From: Monoraphidium neglectum | Lineage: Eukaryota > Chlorophyta > Chlorophyceae > Sphaeropleales > Selenastraceae | NCBI RefSeq assembly: GCF_000611645.1 | Contig: NW_014012190.1 | Location: 1-14,153 of the forward strand | Reading direction: 5' to 3' | DNA: 14,153 nucleotides | Shown: positions 1 to 8,278 of the stretch, piece by piece | How positions within the stretch are numbered: position 1 is the stretch's first letter | Layout of the letters: each line of letters begins with the position of its first letter | Position numbers and translations under genes: made by a program | Notes under the pieces: generated by a model | Database searches by the model: none | Told to the model about the DNA's origin: nothing | The model's input: only the letters and a program-made list of their open reading frames with translations

Positions 1-1035
1 CCCCTGGCCGCCCACCGGCAGGCAGTCTATCCTGGACGTGTCTGGGGAGCTGCCGCAGGAAGCTATCCGGCAGCTGCTGGACGCCTGCCGGTCGGGCGTC
101 TTTGACCGGGTGCAGCAGCAGGTGGGCGGGCTGAGGGCTTTTTTTGGTGCCAGCTCCAGCGCGGCCGAACGTGTCTGAGGTGAATTTTTTGTGTGTATTC
201 GCATCCGAGCTCCAGGGGAGGCGCAATGCCAAAACGTAGCGGCGTGTGTTTGCACACCGGCCCAACATGTAGCTACACAACCGAATCATTGGACGCATCA
301 TAGCCCAGCAAAGCCTGCTTCCGCCGCCTGCTTGCGGCGGCCTCAGTGCGCCGAGGCAAACCTTGCGGCCCCCCGACCTCTCCAGTGGCTGCCCCAACGT
401 CCCTTGCGCCCCTGGCCCACGCACGCCCACCCTCCCCCGCGCCCGCAACCTCGGCCCCACGACAGATCACTGACCTCATTGCGGAGGGCTACCCCGCGCA
501 GCAGGTGCTGCTGCAGCTGCAGTCCGAGGTTCTGGCGGCCCCCTCGGACCCCGACGCCTCGGACAGCGCGATCCCGGCAAAGCCGCGCTCGCAGGTGGGC
601 CTAGGCGGCTCGGATGCTTGGGGTACAGTCAGGAGACAACCAAACACGCACGCAACGCGTTGCACGCCCTTGGAGTCAGTTTTTGCATGCCGGCGTTTGC
701 TGGACGCTGTTTGGGCACGCACTAAACCCCCATCTCAGTGATCACCATCACTGTTGTTTTTAGCTTTTGCAACACGGGCAGGCGCCGCATTCGCCCCCGC
801 AGTTGGCGCCCCTCTTGCCCCCTTCTCATGGCCCCTCAACCCGCGGGGCACCCTGTGCCGCCCTCAATGCGCACAAACAAAAGTTGCACACTCGGGCCGC
901 ACATACACGCGCATGCTAACGCGTCAATGCGCACCGCCGCTCTGCCGCGCAAATCCCGCACACTCAGATCACAAGCACACCCTGCTACGCATACATGCAC
1001 AAACTGATCCGACATACCCCTTTGCCGTACATAAA

Positions 1036-1082
<47 letters not shown>

Positions 1083-1274
1083 AGATCACTCTATGATGCC
1101 CACACATCACGCGCAATCTGATCTCCCACGCACTCCTCCGCCGCCCAAACCCTCCCACCCCAGATCTGCGAGCTGCTGGCAGAGGCTGACAAGTGCCTGC
1201 AGGACGGCGCGGACGAGTTTTTGCAGCTGCTGCACGTCGGGGCGCAGACGCAGAAGGCCCTCGCGCGGGCCTAG
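1..1274 (+). CDS. RFC4: Replication factor C small subunit, RFC4/Rfc2 type (3' end, three exons)
   Basis: This is the C-terminal part of one of the AAA+ clamp-loader subunits that open and load PCNA on DNA in the nucleus. Exons, all phase 0: up to 121 (the conserved part starts at about 26, after a probable acceptor ending in gcag), 466-594, and 1164-1274 with a TAG stop. Introns are 122-465 and 595-1163; both start gtgggc and end cag. The joined peptide reads ILDVSGELPQEAIRQLLDAC, then ITDLIAEGYPAQQVLLQLQ, then ADKCLQDGADEFLQLL. This matches the helical C-terminal collar domain of the subunit called RFC4 in human and Rfc2 in yeast. The AAA+ ATPase domain lies outside the window to the left. 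The residues before position 26 do not resemble the family and are probably intron. The family call is secure; the subunit name follows human usage, and plant annotations may call it RFC2. Confidence 0.88.
1041..1080. repeat. (AC)20 microsatellite in RFC intron 2
   Basis: Forty bases of uninterrupted AC dinucleotide lie in the second intron of the RFC gene, about 80 bases before the acceptor. The tract is pure, so its length is probably polymorphic between strains. Surrounding intron sequence is also rich in short CA/CAC stretches. Confidence 0.97.
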
Positions 1275-1345
1275 ACCGGCGCGCCAACACAAAGGACGTG
1301 GCGCCGGCCTAGACCGTCAGACGCTGCGGGCCCTGGCGCCGGTCT
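1273..1345 (+). repeat. Inverted repeat overlapping the RFC stop codon
   Basis: AGACCGGCGC at 1273-1282 is the exact reverse complement of GCGCCGGTCT at 1336-1345, giving a possible 10-bp stem that starts in the stop codon and closes a 53-base loop. The octamer CTAGACCG also recurs directly at 1271 and 1310. It could be an element of the messenger 3' end or chance in GC-rich DNA. Confidence 0.4.
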
Positions 1346-1540
1346 TGACAGGCAGACTCGGACCGGCCCTAGGCGGGCCTCGTGGCCACTCGGAGGTCCT
1401 CAAGCTTGGGGGCACTGGAGAGCACAAAAGATAGACTATAGTGGCCGCGGCCCCCGCCAGGTCCGGCTGGGCTGCTGCCACCGCCACCCCCGCGAGCGCT
1501 TGCCGTGCGGCCGGCCGGCCCCTGACAGCGTCACCCTGCG

Positions 1541-1944
1541 CTGCCGCGGGCGCTGTATAAACGCGGGCCCCGCAGGCCGGCTCTTGCTCGCCAACATTGG
1601 AAGCCCCCATGCCCCACAGCTGACCGCCAACATTGGCAGCCCCCTTGACCCTGTGTGCATTCCGCCCGTTGGCCCGAGCCCCCAGCTGCTCCACCCTCAC
1701 ATAATTCATCCGGCATGCATGCGTCTGACGTCCCAGGTTGAGCGCCAGCGGCGGCTGCCGGGGAGGCGTGCCGTTTTCCGGCTCGCTTCCGATCTTGGGC
1801 CGAGCTTTGCATTCCGGCCGCGCGCGCGCGCCAACTTGTGATGGCGAGTAACCAACAGTGCGAAAGGCGACACCCTCAGGCTGGTGCCAAGGGACGCTCT
1901 GCCGCAGTTTACACAGCTCCGCGGCTTCAAGGTGCCAACATTGG
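1541..1944. repeat. Three CCAACATTGG motifs within an inverted structure
   Basis: The decamer CCAACATTGG occurs at 1591-1600, 1627-1636 and 1935-1944. The first two are part of a longer 36-base-period repeat, CGCCAACATTGG followed by (A/C)AGCCCCC. A related pair in opposite orientation flanks the region: GCCGCGGGCGCTGTATAAAC near 1542-1561 and GTTTACACAGCTCCGCGGC near 1907-1925. The motif is nearly self-complementary (CCAA..TTGG). I cannot assign it to a known element; a degraded small non-autonomous transposon is one possibility. Confidence 0.5.
1909..1913 (-). promoter_or_regulatory. Possible TGTAA polyadenylation signal
   Basis: TTACA on the + strand is TGTAA on the - strand, the usual chlorophyte polyadenylation motif. 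It lies about 645 bases downstream of the stop codon of the nine-exon gene, implying a long but not exceptional algal 3' UTR. A pentamer is expected by chance at this distance, so the call is weak. Confidence 0.3.
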
Positions 1945-2556
1945 AGGGGCGCACGTCGAGGCGCCGGTGACTGTTTCGAACCTCGTTTGCAGCGTGGTGG
2001 TGTTGTTTCAGGGCCGAAGGTGGACAGGCCCGCGGTCGCCGCTGGGTGGTGTGGATTGCGGCAGGCAAGAGGCGCAAAGAGGCGCCGCGCAGGCCGACGA
2101 CCGGTGCAGCTGGAAAAAAAGGAATGCTCAAGACTGACAGAGGGTGGTGCGGGCGGGGTTTCTTTTGCTGACGGGGCGGCGTCGCAGGGGGAGGTGGGGC
2201 GGGCCGCGCAAGCGCTGCGGAGAGCCCCATGTTGTGACAGACGGGGTGCGCCGTATACGCAGTTGGTGCCTGGTAGAGAGCACCGGGATTATGCAGTGCG
2301 GACGAAACAATCGCACGCTGAACACCGCCGCAAGGGGGCCCGCCGAAGCGCCAGGCGGCCGGCCCGGCGGCGCGGCCGCAGGGGCTGCGGCGGGCCTCCC
2401 CGGCTGGGGAGCCTGAGCCCAGGCCGCCTCGCGCCCGCTCGCCCTGCCTGAGCACGCCCCCGACTTCCAAGGCGCAGCGCGTGGACGGGAGAGGCCCACA
2501 TCTCCAATCGATTGGAACCCAGGCCCTTCGAGCGTCAAGAAGAAAAAGAGGCCCCC

Positions 2557-5500
2557 TCACTCGTCGTTCCGCCCGCCCTGGATCCTGCGCAGCCGCCGCG
2601 CCCACTCGCTCTCCGCGTCGGGCACGCCGGCGCTGCCAGAGGCGCGGCCCTCCTCCTTGGCCACGGCGTTCCTGATGGCGTCAGCCTTAGCCTGGTTTCT
2701 GCTCGGGCGGTCGGGGGCGGTTGTTGGGTGGTTGGGGGCGGTTGAGGGTCTGAGCCGCGCAGGGCGGTCACGGGCGGTTGGGTCTGAGGGCTGCCAGGGG
2801 GGCGGCTGGGGGAAGGCTGGAGGCTGTTTGGGGGTGGTTGAAGGCGGCCGAAGATGGAATGAACTTGGTTTGTGCTTGGCAGCGGTGAGCGCCCTGTTCC
2901 CCTGCCACAGGTCAAGTGCAGCCGGCGTCAGGCCACCCTGCCGCGCCGCCTGAGGCAGGGGGCACGCGGAGGGCAGGGTGCAAGGCCGCAGCCGGCAACC
3001 GCAAGCAGAAGCGCCCGTTGCGGGACGGCCGGGGGCGCAAGGGCCGTGGGGCGCACCGCTTCTGCAGGGCTGAGGCGAGCTCGCTGCCGAAGGGCGCGGT
3101 GGATTGCCACGCGGGCGTCGGCACGCCCTTCTGCAGAGCGAGGTGGCGGCCGGCAGGCAGGCGATGCGTGTTGTTCTGTTAGGTGGGTGTCCGGAGGGGT
3201 GCTCAGAGGCCGGGCGGGACAGCTGGGGGTGCTGTGGGGTTGTCATGGATGCAATTTGAAGGCACGAGCGCGCGCGCGCGCGCGCCCAGCGGGGGCTGGC
3301 GAGCTGCCGCGTGCTTTTGGGCAGGGCAGCGCGGTTTTGCGAGGACCGGCCAAGCAGGCCTTGAGTGGGCGGCCCACCCCACCGCGACTGCCATTTGTCC
3401 CGGACGACCCTGCTGGCACTCGGGGTTTGAATCCCGCCTCAAATTGAGCACACACATACGATGCTGGCAGCTGGAGATGCAGCCCACGCAGCCAGCCCCC
3501 CGGCCGCCTCACCCCCGGCCGCCTCACCTCCGCCGCTTCCGCGTCCTCCCGTGCCTTCCTGGCAGCTTCCTTGATCGCCCGCTCCTCCTCCTGCTGCCGC
3601 CGCTTGAGCTTGGCAGCCAACTCCGGCGTCGCATCGGGCGGCGCCTCGTCGCGTGCGCTGCTGCGGCGGTAGGCGCTGGCGGCGACGGCGGCCGCCTCGT
3701 CCTCCTTTGCTTTGAGGGTGGTGTGGCGCTGCTGCAGGACACCCTGCGATTCCGAAAATCAGATTCGAAATTCAAACGGGGAGTGCGGGGGGTGCGATGA
3801 GAAGACGCGCCGAAAATTCATGAGGGCGGCCTCAGCCTGCCAATCCAGAACATCGGAACCCATTCGCAGGCGACCGCCATCCCCGCCACCCTGGGCCGCC
3901 CCCACCACCCCGGCCACACTGGGCACCCTAGGCCACCACTGCCATTCCTGCCACCTTGGCCAGACCCCGTGAACCCTGCCAATCTCGCCATCCCCTACCA
4001 CCCTGGTCCACCCCCGTCAACCCTGCCTGTCTTGCCACCCCGGTGCTCCCCCGGGCCGCCCCGGGCCACCCCTGCCCACCGTGAGCTCCTCCCCAAAGGG
4101 CGACTTTAGCTCCGCCCTGAGCGCCTCCTCAGACTTCTCGACCTGGGCCCTGGGGGACGGGAAGTGGAAGAGGCACATGGCCATCGAAAAGGTCCAGTGC
4201 ATCTAGAGCGCAGCGGGGCGATCTTGAAGGGGGAAGTGATGATAGACTCCAGTGTTGCGCAATCGAGCGACAGACGCATGATGCGTTCCGGAAGTTGACA
4301 CACTGCCAGTGATGTCATGTTACGTCACGTGTGGACAGGGAACAGACAAGCCTGATCATATGGGTGCGGGCGCAGGCATGGAAAGCTAGCGGCCCAGGCG
4401 GGCGGCTGCTGCCTCCTGCACCACACAAGAAGGCAACTGCTCTGCAGCTGCCCGCCGACGCGAACGCAGTGGTCACTTCCGCCACCTCAGCGGCCCCGCC
4501 AAGCCCCAGCACAGGTGCGCAGCGCCGCTCACTTGCGCTTGAGGATGGTGGACGCCTCCTGCTGCCACTCTGTCGGCTCCCCGTCGTCCTTCTTCTTGCC
4601 GCCGGTCTTGAACTGGAAGACATCCGCGAGGTAACTGCCGGTCGGAGGTTTCAGAAAAGGGATGTTTCAGAAAAGAGTGGTACCCGGACGGGGGCTTGGA
4701 GAGGTGTGCGAAAGGAAGTTGAGGGCATGACGCTGCACAGCGGCAGCTGCAGGTGGCCAGAAGAGTGGATGACATGCCCCTCAGCACACACTGGATGCGA
4801 CGGACCCGACCGTCATCAGAGGCCCGTCCGCGTTGCTGTCCTTTGGCGAATGCGCCCGCTTGCCCCTGAAACAGCAAGCCGGTGACCCCCAACCGCCGGC
4901 CCGGGCACGCGCAGGCGGCGCCCGCCCACCGCGCGTCCTTGCCCTCCACTTTGGAGTAGTTGATCTCGCGCGCCGCGCTGCTGGCGGTCGCGCGCAGGCC
5001 AGGGCCGCCGGTGGGCAGCTTGGGGATCACGGTGCCCGGGCCCAGCGCGGGCACGCCGCCAATCTTGCCCAAGATCCTGTACAAGAGGGGAGTGGTTTCG
5101 AGCGGTTTTATGCAGTTTTGATTCGAATTCAATCAAGTTCTATTGAAGGAATCCAATTGTAAATCAGGTGTCGAAGGCGCCCCATGTTACTGCTGCGCGC
5201 CGTCGCTGGGAGAGATGTGCCTCCGCGCCTTGCAAACCTCCAAGCGAAGAGCAAGGCGGCCGGGGCCGCTTGCAAGGCTTGCCAGTGTGCCCCAAAGGGC
5301 CCAGGCGTGGCGCGGCCGCCGTGGCGCGCGTTACGGGACGCGCCCGAAAACCAACAGGCAGGCGGACGGGGCCCCACAACCCGTCCACCACGACACGCGC
5401 CTGCGCCGAGCCGCCGCTCTGCGCCAAGCAGCGCCGCCCCCGCACGCACCTGGACCGCTTCTCCAATTTGAATTTGAGGAGCTCTGGGTGCACCGTCCGC

Positions 5501-6990
5501 GCCTTGTTCTCTGGAAGGTCCGCCTGAAGGCGGTTGGCAGTTGGCGGTCGGGGTGGTTGGCGTTTGGCGGTCGGGGTGGTTGGCGGTTGGCTGTCTGCGG
5601 TTGACAGCCACACCCTCGCATCGGCCGCGCGGGCGGCGGGCGGCGGCCGCGCTGCGGCAGCTGGGCACCGCTGCGCCGTTGTGCGGCGGCGCCGCGCGCC
5701 CTTTCATCGCTGGGGCGCTGCAGCCTGGGCTGGGCGCAAAGGGGCGTGCGTCCGCTGCTGCATGTCCCGCGCGTGCTTGCACACCCAGCCGCACACAGCC
5801 ACGGCCCACGCCTGGGCCCTCGCACGCTCCAGCCGCCCCCTCGCACCTCCTCCAAAGTCTCGCCCTTCAGCTCTGATGCGGCGGGCAGGTGGGGCGGGCG
5901 CGAGCGGGTGCGAGCAGCGGTGAGCCGAGGGGTGGAGGGAGCATGGGGAGGAGAAACCAGCCGCCCGTGGCAACAGGCGGGGCCCACGCGGGCTGGCGCC
6001 CATGCGGCGGCCTGGCTGGTCTTCGGTGTGTGCACGGCCCTTGAGGGCTTTCGCGGCGGTGGTGGCAGCGGCGGCGCGACAAACGCTTGGCCCTCACTAT
6101 AATGCAAGGCCCGCTGCCGCCAGCATCAAGCCTGCACACTACCCCGCCGCCTTCCCCCAGTGCGCCAACACCTCCCCCCCCACACACACACACACAAACA
6201 CACGGGTCGAGCGTCCCACTGCGCTGCACTGGACAGCACCTCTGCGGCGGCGGTGGAGCCTCGCAACCCCCCCCTTCCACCCTGCTGTCCCTGCGTGCGG
6301 TGCTGCAGTGCCGCTGGCCCCCCTCAGCCCTTTCCATAGCCCCTGTAGCGCTCTCAGCTTGGGTATAGGGTAGAAGGACACACTTCCAGCCGGCAGGAGC
6401 CGCACCCCGCGCTCACCTGCGATCGCCAGCCGCTCAGCGAGCCGCCGCACAGAGTCGACGTATGAATCGGCGCGCTCCGCAAAATCTTCCCATTCTGCCA
6501 GCTGTCGTTTGGAGGCGGCGTGACGGAGTGGAGGGGGTGCATAAGATGGATCGGGCGTCCCCTGCGACGCACATGGGCACATGCCACCTGGCCCCAGGTC
6601 CGTAAATGGGCCATGCGCAAGCTGCGCGCCGCGCATGCGCCGTGCATGATGCAGTCGCGCCCATGCAAACGAGCCAGATTTGCAAGTTGAACGATCATGG
6701 CCCAAAAGCAGCTGCTCGATCGGCGGCGGCCGGCGCATGCAACGCACCTGGTTGGTGTGGAAGAAGGTCGCCTTCCGCGCCTCGTCCTGCACGGCCTCGA
6801 TCCACGCCTCCCCCGCCTGCGCCTTCTTGCTGTCGATCACGTCCACGAACGCCTTGAGCTGCGCGGCGTAGCGCTCTGTCGCGCGCTGGGCGACGTAAAA
6901 CGCCTCGCGGCACTCGTCCAGGGAGAGCGGCGGCGGTGAGGGCGGCGGCGCGCGCTCGGCGGGGGGCGCAGGCGCGTCCTCGCTTGCCAT
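2557..6990 (-). CDS. Unrecognised 365-residue charged helical protein, nine exons, complete
   Basis: I do not recognise this protein. Exons in transcript order: 6990-6748, 6501-6417, 5872-5847 (26 nt), 5523-5450, 5076-4930, 4634-4533, 4149-4080, 3743-3528, 2691-2557. Every junction is GT...AG, and the phases 0,1,0,2,2,2,0,0 match at each join, which strongly supports the model. The ATG at 6988-6990 opens MASEDAPAPP, a Pro/Ala-rich segment to about residue 22. Residues 24-118 look helical (ECREAFYVAQRATERYAAQL, QLAEWEDFAERADSYVDSV). Residues 144-172 form a Gly/Pro-rich linker (GKIGGVPALGPGTVIPKLP). Then come YLADVFQFKTGGKKKDDGEP at 193-212, a KRK-containing basic stretch near 224-226, and a strongly charged coiled-coil-like region about 290-335 (KLKRRQQEEERAIKEAARKA). 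No signal peptide, transmembrane segment or catalytic motif is evident, so I infer a soluble scaffold or adaptor. Function is unknown. Confidence 0.82.
2706..2850. repeat. Degenerate GGCGGTTGGG-type G-rich repeat in intron 8
   Basis: Within the 836-base last intron of the nine-exon gene the + strand repeats variants of GGGGGCGGTTG, GGGTGGTTG and GGGCGGTTGGG. The G-runs could form G-quadruplexes on the + (template) strand; in the transcript the same stretch is C-rich. The rest of this intron (2851-3527) shows no exon that would fit in frame. Confidence 0.6.
3266..3285. repeat. GC dinucleotide run in intron 8
   Basis: About 20 bases of alternating G and C lie in the last intron of the nine-exon gene. 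Such tracts can adopt Z-DNA. A shorter CG run occurs near 1819-1830. Confidence 0.8.
3498..3527 (-). repeat. Perfect tandem duplication of a splice donor
   Basis: On the - strand the donor of exon 8 is the 15-mer GTGAGGCGGCCGGGG, repeated twice without a mismatch (3527-3513 and 3512-3498). Either copy offers a GTGAGG donor. Use of the second would add five codons (VRRPG) in frame. Exon 8 is taken to end at 3528, the first donor. Confidence 0.85.
3880..4079. repeat. Degenerate CCACCCTGG-like repeat in intron 7
   Basis: The donor-proximal part of intron 7 of the nine-exon gene is built from variants of GCCACCCTGG / CCACCCCGG / CCACTGCCATTCCTG on the + strand. It is an imperfect minisatellite with no constant period and no coding interpretation. 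Confidence 0.5.
5533..5605. repeat. 23-bp minisatellite in intron 3
   Basis: Two near-identical 23-base units (5533-5555 and 5556-5578; GTTGGC(A/G)(G/T)TTGGCGG then TCGGGGTG) are followed by a third shortened unit (5579-5599) and a partial GTTGA. They sit immediately beside the acceptor of exon 4 of the nine-exon gene. The GGTTGGCGG core is related to the G-rich repeat in intron 8 of the same gene. Confidence 0.75.
6173..6205. repeat. C-run plus CA microsatellite in intron 2
   Basis: Eight C residues (6173-6180) are followed by (CA)8 at 6181-6196 and an interrupted CA stretch. The tract lies in the second intron (5873-6416) of the nine-exon gene. Confidence 0.85.
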
Positions 6991-7042
6991 CCTGCTGCTT
7001 TTGATTTTGCGGGTCTGATTGATGCTGAAAAGGGAGCCTAGT

Positions 7043-7056
7043 TCGACCTAGGTCGA
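7043..7056. promoter_or_regulatory. Palindrome TCGACCTAGGTCGA upstream of the nine-exon gene
   Basis: A perfect 14-base palindrome begins 53 bases upstream of the predicted start codon at 6990, so it lies in the 5' leader or core promoter. Symmetry suggests a binding site for a dimeric factor, but no known site is recognised. No TATA box is evident nearby. Confidence 0.35.
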
Positions 7057-8185
7057 GGCGAGCCGGGGCAGGCCCGCGTGAGTGACCACCTCCCCTACAA
7101 GGGCGCAAGGTCTATTGGAAATTTCAGAATCAAAACTTGTACTCCAAAGAATGATCGGTGCGCTTCCACGCAACGGCCGGCGTCGAGCAGAGATGTCCCC
7201 TCTCAAGCCTGTACGGTAATGACCACAAATGACATGCAAGATAGTACTTGTTGTCGGGAGGTATACACGCAGCGCGATGCACCGCGCGCGCTCATCAGGG
7301 TGGCGACTCTGCGCGACACCACCAGGCTTCCCCAGAGTAGTAGGCCTGGACTGCCTCACGGGCCCCTGCAAGACCTCCTCATTGCGTTCGCGTATGCAGC
7401 ACAAGCTGACCAGTATCTTGTCCAGACTCTATGCTTGGGCGGCCCGCACATCGGGCGTTTGGCAAGAGGTCAGTATGAGTGGCGATCTGCAGTGCCAGCA
7501 GCGGCAATTGTTGCGATACGGTACCAGCAGAGGCCCCCGCAGCTCCGCACTGATCGCGAATCTGCCGTTGGGCGCTGCCGAAACCACGCAAGGATATGTG
7601 ACCACACCTGCATCAGTGTTCCCGCTCACCAAAGCCCCTTCGCTCACAACCTGTCGGCACGGCGCCTCGCTGCCAAGCTGTGCAAGTCATGTGCACACAA
7701 GGTGCAGGTCAGCACCTCTCCATATGACAGCGCAACTTGTTTGAGCAAGAAGGAGGTTGCAACTGGTTTGGCATGGCGGCCACTCGGGCAGGGGGAGAAA
7801 GGGAGCAGGCCCGAGGCAGGGGTGGCGATGAGGCAGAGGTGGCGACGAGGCAAGAGCCATGTATGAAATGCCATCCAGCTGCCAGAATGGCAGGGCCGTT
7901 GTTTTGGTCGGCTGCCCGCAGGGTGAGCAGACGGGGGGGGCACAGCAGGCACACCCACGCGTGTGCCCCGTGTCGGTGCGCGATCGACACGACAAAAGAC
8001 TCCACGTTGGTTGACCAAGGAAACTCAGCAAGCTTGCCAAGCAGACAGCAGGCAACCAATCAGTATTGTGGGGAACCTTTTCTCAAGCAAGGTTGTTGAA
8101 GATGCGCCTATACCAGGCTTTGGTGTGAAGCATAATCCCAAAAGGTTCTTGTACCAAGCAATTGGTGGGTGAGAGGCGTGCAGCA

Positions 8186-8244
8186 CAGCTGATACAAGCA
8201 TGCCGCTAAGCGAATGCAGCTTAGTGCTCTGTTGTATCAGACTG
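8186..8244. repeat. Imperfect hairpin with CTGATACAA / TTGTATCAG arms
   Basis: CTGATACAA (8189-8197) pairs perfectly with TTGTATCAG (8232-8240). The stem extends by CAG/CTG (8186-8188 with 8242-8244) across a one-base bulge. Inside, CTAAGC pairs with GCTTAG. The whole is about 59 bases with internal loops and lies just outside the left arm of the large inverted repeat. It could be a structured RNA or the tip of a small element; I cannot tell which. Confidence 0.55.
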
Positions 8245-8278
8245 GTGCCACACATGGCGGGGCTCAGCGCCAGTGTAG

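Larger units (their letters stand above)
1275..2556. other. Intergenic region between convergent genes
   Basis: This stretch holds the 3' flanks of the RFC gene (+ strand) and of the nine-exon gene (- strand). Long open frames occur on both strands, the largest 299 codons on the - strand at 1706-2605. They overlap each other and resemble no family I know, and one runs through the real terminal exon of the nine-exon gene in another frame, so I treat them as by-products of high GC. No TGTAA polyadenylation motif of the chlorophyte type is seen on the + strand here. One occurs on the - strand at 1909-1913. Three CCAACATTGG motifs are listed separately. Confidence 0.6.
6991..8278. other. Upstream/intergenic region, no recognised gene
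   Basis: The proximal part should contain the promoter and leader of the nine-exon gene. Beyond about 7100 the sequence is less GC-rich than the genes. A 262-codon frame on the + strand (7078-7866, opening with GTG) and an overlapping 171-codon frame (7229-7744) have mixed composition and match nothing I know. Splice-like boundaries do not clearly join them, so I do not call a gene here. Confidence 0.5.

Noticed and set aside
1706..2605. 299-codon open frame on the - strand
   Set aside because: High GC produces long chance frames. It overlaps the real terminal exon in another frame and has Arg/Pro/Ala composition without any domain.
3420..3445. GGGGTTTGAATCCCG, resembling a tRNA T-arm
   Set aside because: Only about four base pairs form around an eight-base loop, and no acceptor, D or anticodon stems could be built upstream.
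7078..7866. 262-codon open frame on the + strand
   Set aside because: It opens only with GTG, has no recognisable domain, and lies in the upstream region of the nine-exon gene with competing frames.
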